From Funneliformis mosseae (lineage: Eukaryota > Glomeromycota > Glomeromycetes > Glomerales > Glomeraceae): a stretch of DNA of 15,728 bases. Position numbers and translations under genes: made by a program. Under the pieces are notes generated by a model that worked only from the letters and a program-made list of their open reading frames with translations, made no database searches and was not told the origin of the DNA. The DNA lies in assembly GCA_910592005.1 (NCBI GenBank), contig CAJVPP010002231.1:1-15728 (forward strand). The letters run 5' to 3'. Positions 8,110 through 15,728 of the stretch are shown here, piece by piece (the stretch's first letter is position 1; every line of letters starts with the position of its first letter).

Positions 8110-9540
8110 CTTTCAGAGCTCTTCCTAAAATATCAAATAGAAGCTAAATCCTTTTATTAATCTTACGTTAATACTAATTTTCAGTCGTTAGTTTCTTTTT
8201 AATTTTTATTTTCTATTTTTAATTAACTTGATTGTTTAGAATGATTATAATCAAAAATTAATTCATCTTTTATTTCATCATATTTATTAGAAATGTTACA
8301 TTATTTAAAAAATTGTTAAATTAAATTAACATCAATAGTATTTCATAAATTATTAACCTAATTTACTACAGTTTTATAAAAAGATTTTTTAATATTATTA
8401 GTAGGTATTATTCTTTTAAAAAATTAGCTATTGAATTATTATAATAATTTTTTATCTATAAAATAAGATAGTAAAATAAAAATAATTATTAAATTAATTT
8501 TTAAAAATTAATATATATTAAGTTTCCTACTTTTATTTTAAATGATTTATATATTAAAATATTTAAAGGCTGTAAATAAAATATTAATTCTTAAAAATAA
8601 CAGCAAAATTGATATTTTTTTTCACTAAAATACCTTTTTATAAAATTAATAAAATGTCAAAAAATGAATCTAAAACTAATAATAATTGTAGATTAAAAGT
8701 CTTATACACTTAATTCAAATATTTTCAATTTAATCAAGTATTTTATTTTTATTTATCTATCCAGTTGGATTGACTCAAACTATAATTTTTTATGAAAAAT
8801 TACTTCACAGAAATTTTTTAAGTTTGAAAATTACAAGAAGAAAAAGTTTGATTCTATTAACCATATAAGTTAAAACTATTATAAAATTAGTTTTTTTATA
8901 TCCTATTGTATGAATATTAACAAATTATATTATTATTTTATTAATAGTAATATTACTTGGCAGATTAAATATCATTAGAATTTTATCTATATTACTAATT
9001 AATAATCATACTAAATATGTTTATATATAATAAATACTAAAAATTTCTGCTACTTTTTAATTAAATCTTTTAGTAAATATTATACAATAATAGTATAATG
9101 ACAATTATTTAGATTATTATAACTTATTAAACTATCTACCCACTTATTACTAAAAGTAAAAATTTGAATATTAGGATATGTGATTTAACACTAACTTATT
9201 ATGCAAATACTTTATCTTTTAACTGTATCATATTTCGTGAAACTATTTGTTAATTATTTTTTCTCTCTTTTATCTATTTAATTAAAACAGTTTCTAAAGT
9301 AAGTTATTTTAGAAGTGAACCTTTATTTAAATATTTTAAACCTAATTGAACCTTTAAAAGTTATAGTTTTTAAATATCTAGTCTTAAAGTTACTTTATTT
9401 TAATACTAAATTTAGTTATAGTCTTATTTTTACTATAACCATTTTTATAATATAAAATAATTACTATTTTTTCATGTAAATTCTATTGTCTTTATACTTT
9501 TGCTATTATATTTAAATGATTTATTCTTTTATTTTTATAC
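8110..9540 (-). pseudogene. Pogo/Tigger-type DDE transposase, heavily decayed
   Basis: This is a cut-and-paste transposase of the Tc1/mariner superfamily, read on the minus strand over three frames. The N-terminal helix-turn-helix is KIVIILYYKNGYSKNKTITK (9414-9473). A CENP-B-like part follows: IKERKNN, IVSRNMIQLKDKVFA and FSNKWVDSLIS (stop or frameshift separated). The DDE_1 domain contains NIDKILMIFNLPSNITINK (first Asp at 8985-8987), GYKKTNFIIVLTYMVNRIKL, LLVIFKLKKF and VNPTG, then VLDSF (second Asp at 8668-8670) and KKNINFAVI. It ends with QPLNILIYKSFKIKVGN, where the third catalytic Asp is Asn (8561-8563). C-terminal pieces are KSFYKTVVN, NTIDVNLI and KYDEIKDELIFDYNHSKQ (8228-8292). Stops sit where Arg, Trp and Gln are expected. 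The first Met and the terminal repeats were not found. Confidence 0.85.
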
Positions 9541-10329
9541 GAATTCATTAAAAAAAGCTTAAAATAATAAATTTAAGTATAGAGTTATAAAAAGTTGAAA
9601 AATAAGTAGCAAAAAAATAATAAATAAAAAAATCATATATTCTATTTAACAAAAAATCAATAATAATCATTTAATCATTTAAATTGTAAATTATTAAAAT
9701 ATAAAAAATGTATTTTTAATATTAGTTTTTATCAACTTTAATAATAATATCATTTAATATTAAATTTAATTGTAACATTATATTATATATTTTATTTATA
9801 ACACTTACAATTTTATCCAATCAAATTTAAGATTAAGTATAATGTTAATAATTTAACAAATCAAAATAAAAAAATCAGTTGAGTAATAAAAAATAAGAAT
9901 TTTTTAAAAATTTTTAAAAAACTATTTATAACTAAAAATTTTGTCTATAAAACTATCTTTAATATATTAAGTAAAAGTTTTTTAAGTTAAATCTTACATT
10001 TAAAATCTTATTTATAAAATATTTAAAATAATTTTTATTAAAAAAATAAAAAGAGTATTACAAATAAAATATGTAACAGAATATTACAAATACATTTTTA
10101 TTTAAAAATATTAAAAAAAATATTAAAGTTTTTTTGAATACTTAAATAAAATATTGAAAATCATTTTTTTTTTTATTTTTTTAAAAAATTATTTATTTCA
10201 AATTTTTAAAACTTGAAATATTAAGAAAGAATAAAAAATTTTATTTTTCTAATATTTTTATTTTTTTTTAACTTTACAATAAATTATCTAGTTATACTAA
10301 TTAGTATTTTCTTTAGTATACTTTTTTAG
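9541..10329. other. Extremely AT-rich region without a recognised gene
   Basis: This is about 790 bp of homopolymer-rich A/T sequence, with runs such as TTTTTTTTTTATTTTT near 10166 and AAAAATTTTTAAAAAACT near 9910. No frame on either strand shows family-like sequence. CpG is essentially absent. It probably includes the 5' flank and one terminus of the pogo element plus host DNA. Confidence 0.5.
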
Positions 10330-10340
10330 TATAGTTAATA
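10330..10340. repeat. Left target-site duplication of the MULE
   Basis: TATAGTTAATA precedes the left terminal inverted repeat and recurs exactly at 15155-15165, after the right one. A 9-11 bp duplication is the hallmark length for Mutator-like elements. Because GTATAGTTAATAC begins and ends with complementary bases, the precise split between duplication and terminus is ambiguous: 11 bp with terminus CAAATATATC, or 9 bp (ATAGTTAAT) with terminus ACAAATATATC. Confidence 0.8.
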
Positions 10341-10535
10341 CAAATATATCATTTTTGATTCATAAAATAAAATTTTTTGATTTACTAAATTGTATAACTG
10401 ATTGTTGTACTTTTTTTAGTTTGAATGTTTGTAATACAGTAATCAAGAGATATAAAATATCTCTTTTATTTATGAAGTAGATTTTTTTTGATTTACCAAA
10501 TTATATAACCAATTTCTGTACTTTTTTTGATTTAG
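10341..10535 (+). repeat. Left terminal inverted repeat of the MULE
   Basis: It reads CAAATATATCATTTTTGATT at the outer end and CTTTTTTTGATTTAG at the inner end. It matches the reverse complement of 14961-15154 over its whole length, with few gaps and mostly C/T or A/G differences. It contains two copies of a roughly 50-bp subterminal unit (10373-10422 and 10482-10533). Confidence 0.9.
10482..10533 (-). repeat. Subterminal repeat unit inside the left TIR, inner copy
   Basis: On the minus strand it reads AATCAAAAAAAGTA, a variable 8-base segment, GTTA, then a CAATTTGGTGAATC-like segment. It recurs at 10373-10422 (same orientation) and, inverted, at 14964-15013 and 15076-15122. Duplicated subterminal motifs of this kind are candidate transposase-binding sites, which is inference. 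Confidence 0.7.
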
Positions 10536-10632
10536 TTGTATAACAATTATCACAAGATAAATTTTTTAATTTATTTATTATTTCGTTCTCTATTTCTTTA
10601 TTCTTTTAATTTATGTAATACATATTTTTTTA
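10536..10632 (+). other. Leader of the MULE transposase gene
   Basis: This is about 100 bp of T-rich sequence between the left TIR and the first recognisable codons. It ends in TATTTTTTTAG immediately before GATAACAGT, which could be a 3' splice site of a lost or very short first exon. No ATG in the coding frame was found, so the start codon is unresolved. Confidence 0.4.
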
Positions 10633-11021
10633 GATAACAGTATACAAAACTTTACAATAGATAATATAAGTGAAGCTAATTACAGTGAAAGTATTAAATA
10701 TAATATTGATAATACAGTAAATGTGTCTTTTGGTCATGCAACAGATTAGTATATTAACAATGTATCTATACTTAAAGCTTGCTATTTGAAACACAAAAGT
10801 AGGCAGAAAACTTCACAGTTAGTAAAAGAAGGATATATAAAAATCGAATGTGCTCTAAATGCTATTGATTTTTTAAAGTGAAAAACTAAACAAGAAGTCA
10901 TAAAATCAATGAACAGAATTAATAATATGGTAGTTTTAACTATAAAGGAACAAAAATTATTACAAAATATTCAGCTTGAATTAAAAAGTGATCGATTATA
11001 CTAGTATTGAATAATGTATTA

Positions 11022-11190
11022 CTCTAGAGTAAAGATGGCACTGCAACTAGTTACAACTATGTGATATTTATTTATTATAGGGTTGCAACTAGTTGTGATA
11101 TTAATAAAATTAAATTCAACTAGTTGTAATCCTGTGATAAATAAGCATCACATAGTTACAACTAGTTATAGTACCATCTTTACTTTAGAG
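11022..11190. mobile_element. MITE-like 169-bp perfect-length hairpin nested in the MULE
   Basis: Arms 11022-11095 and 11117-11190 are both 74 bp and align as inverted repeats without any gap, around a 21-bp AT-rich loop. The outer end reads CTCTAGAGTAAAGATGG and its partner is CCATCTTTACTTTAGAG. Four copies of the palindrome AACTAGTT (11045, 11087, 11118, 11160) are placed symmetrically. It has no coding capacity. It lies between two coding blocks of the MULE transposase, so it is most simply an insertion, although no clear target duplication is seen (left flank TATTA, right flank ATAGA). The mobile superfamily is unassigned. Confidence 0.8.
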
Positions 11191-11896
11191 ATAGAAATAA
11201 TTGCCAGTGAATATGTAGTGGTATAGGAAAATGCATATTAGATTATCAAAATAGGAGATATAAAGGAAACTTAAAAAATGTGCATGATATACATTTATGC
11301 CAAGCTAAAGTTGTTTTAGAGTATTAAATTTCATGGCTAAATTCGCCTACTCCTCTAAAAATTTCAATTTAAGGCTCTTATCTTTTATATAATTCTACTG
11401 TTAATCAATCACCACAGGTTACTCATATAATATAATTCTAAAAGTCACTATGCAGATCATAATATTGCAAAAGAAGTAAAAATAAAAATGCTTGCTCTAT
11501 TGAATGGAGTTTCAGAAGAAACAATTAGAGAAGCTTTTAATAACAAACAAAAAATATATTCTAATGAAAAGCTTAGAAAGTTAATTGCAAGAAATGATCA
11601 TTGTTTAAAAGATAATATAGGATCTTAGACAATTTTACATAATATAGTTGAAAAAATATTAAAGTCAAATGGATTTATATTATATTATCAAGTAGTAAAT
11701 CTATATAAATCTGAAAATTCTTTTGATAAATATTATTAATTAATAGTATCTGATGAATTTTAGTTGTGTAATAGAAGAGATTTTGGTAAAATTTGTATTA
11801 TATTAAATGATAAATATGATTTGAATATAGATTGTGTATCTGTATTATCAATTATTATTGAAAATAATGCTAGTTGTAGAATACCACTCATATTTG

Positions 11897-12030
11897 ATAT
11901 AAATTTTTTTACTAGTATAAATTTTTTTTTTAGTGTAAATTTTATTTATTTTTATTTATTTTTTTTTATTAATGTAAATTTTTATTATATTTTAATTATT
12001 TTAAATATTATATTATATTGATTTTTTAAG
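11897..12030 (+). other. Intron of the MULE transposase with a damaged 5' splice site
   Basis: Joining 11896 to 12031 gives IPLIF followed by ALSNKEN in one frame, between the first and second catalytic Asp blocks. The 3' end is TTTTTTAAG. The 5' end reads ATATAAATT where GTATAAATT is expected, so a G-to-A change probably removed the donor. The intron is strikingly T-rich (runs of eight to nine T). The open frame that continues into it is not coding. Confidence 0.6.
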
Positions 12031-12341
12031 CTTTAAGTAATAAAGAAAATTATATAACTATACTTATAGCTGTTTTTAGCAGTAAAACAAAATATTCTAT
12101 GTGATAACAATAATTATGAACATAATAGATATTATGAAAATTTGAATAATAAAAAAAGCTTTAAAAAAATTTGCCTATGTTTACAAAATAATTTATGGAA
12201 TCCGTATATAATGATAGATAAACATAGACCTTTAAAAATTGGAATAGAAGGTTTAATATGTGAAGCTATTTTGTGTTGGTTTCATATAATATAAACATTA
12301 GGTACCCATCTTAAAGAATAGCAAATTCCTTAAAAATTTAG

Positions 12342-12405
12342 GTAATTTTAATTTAATTTTTTATTTTTTAAATTTAATAATAATTTAAATAAATTATTTT
12401 ATTAG
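12342..12405 (+). other. 64-bp intron of the MULE transposase (GT...AG)
   Basis: It starts GTAATTTTAA and ends TTTTATTAG. Joining the flanks places KFR directly before YSIIIAFKII in frame. The small size and AT-richness fit fungal introns. Confidence 0.65.
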
Positions 12406-12828
12406 ATATTCTATTATAATAGCTTTTAAAATTATTAGATAATGTTGACCAAATGATCTTTTGTATAAAATATTTTTGCTTTTTTTATAATTTTATACAA
12501 ATTTTACCTATTGAAAATTATAAGAAAGATTTGATAATTAATAATATAAAAATATTTGGATGTGTAATGAACGAAAGTTGAAGTTTATTAATACTGGAAG
12601 AATTTTATATAATTATTCAAGTAATTTAATTCTATAGACAACTAATAACTATATAGAAAAAATTCATCATACAATTGAATCTATTTACTCAGAAAAATAA
12701 ACTATTGTAAGTTTTCTTGAAAGATTATATGAAATAAAAATATCATAAAATAATTTAACAAAAAATAGTGAGTTAAATAACTTTGAGCTGAACTTGTAAT
12801 ATTATTTAATATATAATCAGTTGATCAA

Positions 12829-12896
12829 GTAACTATACATATATTTATCATAAGTTATATTTTTATTTATTTAATATTTTTTAAAAATTTTTTTAG
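12829..12896 (+). other. 68-bp intron of the MULE transposase (GT...AG)
   Basis: It starts GTAACTATAC after ATCAA and ends TTTTTTTAG before CAAAATTTGCC. Coding-like sequence (LTFDQQKRLNKK, then NMVNYTNHNDYYYIK) resumes after it. Confidence 0.5.
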
Positions 12897-13179
12897 CAAA
12901 ATTTGCCAATTATTTTAACATTTGATCAACAAAAAAGATTAAATAAAAAAAGGCTTTATTTTTTATTAAATATGGTTAACTATACAAATCATAATGATTA
13001 TTATTACATTAAATAATCAAAGAATTCTGATATATTCATTTCAGTTTATGATAATCAGATAGTAGAATTTACTGAGAAAATGATAAATAAGTTTTCTTTA
13101 ATGATAAATAAGTTGGTAGAAAAAGTAATTCAAAAAGCTGATAGAATACAGCCTAATTATTATATTGTAAATATAATCA

Positions 13180-13248
13180 GGAGAATGCTTATTATGTTTA
13201 GATTATATTTAAAATAAACTTTTATGTAATATTTGTAAATATATACAT
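13180..13248 (+). other. SWIM-type zinc finger segment of the MULE transposase, degraded
   Basis: It reads GECLLCLDYI, a stop, then NKLLCNICKYIH. SWIM fingers have CxC, a spacer, then CxH. Here the first pair has one extra residue (CLLC, 13186-13197) and the CKH part reads CKY (TAT at 13240), which fits a C-to-T change from CAT. SWIM domains commonly follow the catalytic domain in MULE transposases. Confidence 0.6.
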
Positions 13249-14027
13249 GTAACTCGTATATATAATAGCTACTTAAAATCACAAAATCATGATGAGTTTA
13301 TCAAAGATATAACATGTAAATTAGTTACTTATTTTAAAAATAAGTAACGCGTTTTACTAAGTTTTAGAAAAAATTTATTGATTTATAATAGAAATATTTT
13401 AGAAGTATATTAGAAAATACTCTGGTTATATAATTTATAAGATATGTATAAAAAAAATTACGTTTATATAATAATTATGCATATAACTTAATTTTATAAT
13501 TCATATTTAGAAAATTTAATTTTTAATTCTATTGAATGATCTACTTTAAATTACATAAATGATCCTTTCTAACCAGATGATTTAAATAATAATATATCAA
13601 GTAATTATGATGGTTTATTGAAACCTTTAGCTAAACTAAGAAAAAGAAACTAACTGCAAATACAATTATTAAATACACTATTAAATCTGCCATGAAATTT
13701 ACTACAAAATCCATCATCTAATTCATTATCATTTTCTGTATAAAGAAGACAAACTAAAAGAACAAGGTAAAATTTATGAAAAAATATGTATTAAATAAAA
13801 ATCTATTGATAATTTAATGTTAATTAATTTATATTTTAATAATTAATTATTTTAAATTTATTATTGCTAAAATTTTAATAATAAAGAAAATATACAACAA
13901 TTAAGTACAATTTTTAATAATACTCAATTTATTTTACCAAGTCTGAAAAAATCTAAACTTATTCAATATAATGAAGTTGAATTTGATGAATTGGAACCTT
14001 TAGAAGATGAATCAAATGTTGATTAAA

Positions 14028-14087
14028 GTAAGTATTATATTTAAATAAACTTATAAATTTAATATTAATTTATTTAATTGTTTATAG
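14028..14087 (+). other. 60-bp intron in the C-terminal part of the MULE gene (GT...AG)
   Basis: It starts GTAAGTATTATA and ends TGTTTATAG. It joins DESNVD to KEIYPFCDEILPNL in frame, across a stop codon probably derived from Gln. Confidence 0.7.
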
Positions 14088-14170
14088 TAAAAGAAATCTA
14101 CCCATTTTGTGATGAAATTTTACCTAATCTAATATCTAATCAGATGAAATTAGTATTAGATAAATGATAA

Positions 14171-14249
14171 GTAAGATATTTGAATTATTATATATTAAAC
14201 AATTAATATTTCAAATTCTATCAATAATTTTTATTTAATATTTTATAAG
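14171..14249 (+). other. 79-bp intron in the C-terminal part of the MULE gene (GT...AG)
   Basis: It starts GTAAGATATTTG just after the NQMKLVLDK block and ends TTTTATAAG. The following coding-like block contains HFVKLSIIPSGITNKYPF and FDELPY, with a TGA where Trp fits. Confidence 0.5.
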
Positions 14250-14960
14250 AAATATTTTAAAATCAAATTGGATAAATTTTTGCTACATTCACTTTGTAAA
14301 GCTATCAATCATTCCAAGTGGTATCACAAATAAATACCCTTTTATAATTAATTTTGATGAGTTACCTTATTGAATTTATAAGTTCAAAGGTAATCTTATA
14401 AAATCATTATAGTAATACTTACAGTTATTATCTTAATTTTGTAAAACAAATATATTAAAAAGTTAAGAATAAGAAGGTTGCAACACCAATAATATTAATG
14501 AACTGATTTTAAAGTTTAAGAGTAATTTATTTTCTTTTTTTATTATTTTAAATCAAATTTTATAATATACTAATTAAACTTATAAATTAGCCTGGATATT
14601 ATGAGACTAAAGAAGCTGTTTTAATCACAAATATCTTAATTTATTTATTTTTAACTAAACATATTCTTACATCTGTAAATTCTTTCCTATTACAATTAAT
14701 TAATTATATTTAGGAAGTTCTTATTTCTGAATAGCAATGAGATTAATATCTAAAGATAATGGTAATAGTTCTTTAGAAATTATGTGAGAAATAATAATAG
14801 CTAGTAGTAATTTTGATGATTATATACATAATTGTAATAATGAATAATTTAGCTAGTATACTAATACATAATTAGATAATAGAAATTAAGAGAATTAATA
14901 ATAATAAAAAATTTATTAATACTTGATTTAAATTTAAATTTTATTCTTTATATAAATTTT

Positions 14961-15154
14961 CTGAATCAAAAAAAGTATAAAAATTGGTTACACAATTTAG
15001 TGAATCAAAAAAATCCACTTCATGAACTAAAAGAAATATATTTACATTTTGTGATTACTGTATTATAAATGTTTAAATCAAAAAAAGTATACAATCAGTT
15101 ACACAATTTGGTGAATCAAAAATTCTGCTTTATAAATTAAAAATGATATATTTG
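14961..15154 (-). repeat. Right terminal inverted repeat of the MULE
   Basis: It is the inverted counterpart of 10341-10535 and ends AAAAATGATATATTTG. Both subterminal units are present (14964-15013 and 15076-15122), with better preserved GTTACACAATTT cores than in the left copy. Confidence 0.9.
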
Positions 15155-15165
15155 TATAGTTAATA
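15155..15165. repeat. Right target-site duplication of the MULE
   Basis: TATAGTTAATA is identical to 10330-10340 and immediately follows the right TIR. No mismatch has accumulated, although the TIRs themselves have diverged. Confidence 0.8.
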
Positions 15166-15270
15166 CCTTATTTCTTATATAGTACCCTAGTGTATTATTT
15201 AAGTTAAAATTAATTTTTTTGATTAAAACTGAAGATACTATCTATATACAGTACTATCTAATACTGTATA

Positions 15271-15408
15271 TTATGTTAAAATTAAACTAATATTATATTT
15301 TTCTATAATTAAATCTTTAATATTTCTCTCAGAAACTTTTTCAAATACTCCTAATAATGTATAATTTCTATCTAATACATTGCATAGAGATAATTAGATA
15401 CTATTATT
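15271..15408 (-). pseudogene. Minus-strand coding remnant of unknown identity
   Basis: On the minus strand a 40-codon open stretch reads LSLCNVLDRNYTLLGVFEKV, then SERNIKDLIIEKYNISLILT, and ends in TAA (15273-15271). An in-frame upstream piece (ILNNSI) is separated by one stop. The pattern of a short hydrophobic strand, a turn, then DLKDLI-like residues is reminiscent of ubiquitin-like N-terminal domains such as those of Crinkler (CRN) proteins, but the match is from memory and weak. It lies outside the MULE, so it would belong to the interrupted host locus. Confidence 0.3.
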
Positions 15409-15565
15409 CAAAATTAAGGCTAAATATATGAGTATATTAAGCTATTACAAGTAATAACATTATTAGAACTTTATTCGCAATTTTTTTAAAGGTTAAAAAA
15501 CTTAAAGAGATTATAATAATAGGAAAATAAACTAAAGTATAATAAATACTAAAAAATGAAAATAT
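15409..15565. other. AT-rich spacer
   Basis: No gene or repeat was recognised. Together with 15166-15270 it separates the MULE from the right-edge repeat. Confidence 0.4.
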
Positions 15566-15728
15566 TGTAAAAGTATATGATATATCACGTCAGTCATTAT
15601 ATTATTATGCCAGTTCTTTTAGATCGTGGGTAAATCACCTACGATATCACGGTTTAGCAGAAGGTTTCCTTCACACGGAAGAGTAAGAATAAAGATACGA
15701 GACAAGAAAATAAAGAGAATTACGATAA
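15566..15728 (+). repeat. Left part of another repeat, possibly an LTR, cut by the window edge
   Basis: The segment starts at TGTAAAAGTATATG and is less AT-rich, with seven CpGs in 163 bp, against four counted in 7983-10340. It carries CACGTCAGTC, a hairpin, and purine-rich sequence (AGACAAGAAAATAAAGAGAA). The TGT start, the abrupt composition change and a purine-rich upstream flank (AAAAAATGAAAATAT) suggest an LTR or a younger insertion. With only one end visible this is not proven. Confidence 0.35.
15623..15645. repeat. Small hairpin, 9-bp stem and 5-nt loop
   Basis: ATCGTGGGT (15623-15631) and ACCTACGAT (15637-15645) pair across AAATC. The only non-Watson-Crick position is a G-U in RNA. 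The base change keeps pairing, so it may form in a transcript, but no known RNA element was recognised. Confidence 0.55.

Larger units (their letters stand above)
10633..14847 (+). pseudogene. MULE transposase gene, multi-exon, inactivated
   Basis: It catalyses cut-and-paste movement of the element. The N-terminal block at 10633-11004 (ISEANYSESIKYNIDNTVNV, ECALNAIDFLK) has stops at 10747 and 10879 where Trp fits. A Zn-finger-like segment follows: CSGIGKC at 11214-11234, then HDIH at 11283-11294. The block at 11446-11896 (AKEVKIKMLALLNGVSEETI, then NDKYDLNIDCVSVLSI) carries the first catalytic Asp (11809). The second Asp is in IMIDKHRPLKIGIEGL (12217), the CWFH motif is at 12274-12285, and the Glu is in TNNYIEKIHHTIES (12656). 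A SWIM-type finger (13186-13248) follows, then an Asp/Glu-rich segment (EFDELEPLEDESNVD) and a C-terminal part split by introns (KEIYPFCDEILPNLISNQMK, KYPFIINFDELPY, SSNFDDYIHNCNNE). The region beyond 14028 could be a separate gene. Most stops replace Gln or Trp. Confidence 0.87.
10341..15154 (+). mobile_element. Complete but dead Mutator-like element (MULE), about 4.8 kb
   Basis: It is defined by long terminal inverted repeats (10341-10535 and 14961-15154), a 9-11 bp direct duplication outside them, and an internal transposase gene with MULE-type D, D, C..H and E signatures plus a SWIM-type zinc finger. All three criteria agree, so the boundaries are well supported. The element is non-autonomous now, because the gene has stops and frameshifts. 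It also contains a hairpin element at 11022-11190. Its two ends differ mainly by transitions, consistent with age and deamination. Confidence 0.9.

Noticed and set aside
8654..8710. Small plus-strand frame starting MSKNESKTNNN
   Set aside because: It overlaps, on the opposite strand, the second catalytic Asp block of the pogo transposase.
9876..9900. CAGTTGAGTAATAAAAAATA as a possible pogo terminal repeat
   Set aside because: It is in the wrong orientation for the right end of the element, and no inverted partner was found near 7983-8110.
11897..12021. C-terminal part of the open frame that starts at 11764
   Set aside because: Only the part up to 11896 is coding. The Phe/Tyr/Ile-rich remainder is a T-rich intron read through.
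1..15728. tRNA, rRNA, CRISPR array or bacterial-type operon
   Set aside because: No cloverleaf, rRNA core or regularly spaced repeat array was recognised, and the coding content is eukaryotic transposon sequence with introns.

Overview
The window is an AT-rich eukaryotic accessory region made almost entirely of decayed transposable elements. No intact host gene was found. The protein families and the style of decay look like the genome of an arbuscular mycorrhizal fungus such as Rhizophagus. That assignment rests on family resemblance from memory, not on a search.

Region 1 (1-7982, + strand) is a broken Ty3/gypsy LTR retrotransposon whose 5' LTR lies off the left edge. In order it carries a triplet of 15-bp leader repeats, gag with two CCHC knuckles, a spacer, a Nudix hydrolase domain, aspartic protease, a Cys-cluster linker, reverse transcriptase, RNase H and an integrase with intact D-39-D-35-E spacing and a GPY/F-like tail. 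An extra sense ORF follows integrase. An opposite-strand ORF (6375-7206) with a basic N-terminus and a coiled-coil C-terminus comes next, then a polypurine tract and a 3' LTR with a TATA box. The Nudix domain inside the polyprotein is the most unusual feature: its 23-residue box has exact spacing and keeps the REUxEE core.

Region 2 (about 8110-9540, - strand) is a decayed pogo/Tigger-type DDE transposase with an N-terminal helix-turn-helix, a CENP-B-like middle and a DDE_1 domain. No long ORF covers it, and it appears only when three frames are read together.

Region 3 (10341-15154, + strand) is a complete but dead Mutator-like element (MULE). It has terminal inverted repeats of about 195 bp and a 9-11 bp target-site duplication. 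Its interrupted, intron-containing transposase gene has a Zn-finger-like N-terminus, D/D/C..H/E signatures and a SWIM-type zinc finger. A 169-bp hairpin (74-bp arms, 21-bp loop, four symmetric AACTAGTT palindromes) sits between two coding blocks of that gene and is probably a nested MITE.

Region 4 (15166-15728) holds a short minus-strand coding remnant of unknown identity. A more CpG-rich segment at the right edge looks like the start of another repeat or LTR.

Across all three autonomous elements most in-frame stops fall where Arg, Gln or Trp is expected (CGA to TGA, CAA/CAG to TAA/TAG, TGG to TAG/TGA). Many lost catalytic or zinc-binding residues are also C-to-T or G-to-A changes (Asp to Asn, Cys to Tyr, His to Tyr, Glu to Lys). 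This indicates shared cytosine-deamination decay, either from methylation or a RIP-like process.
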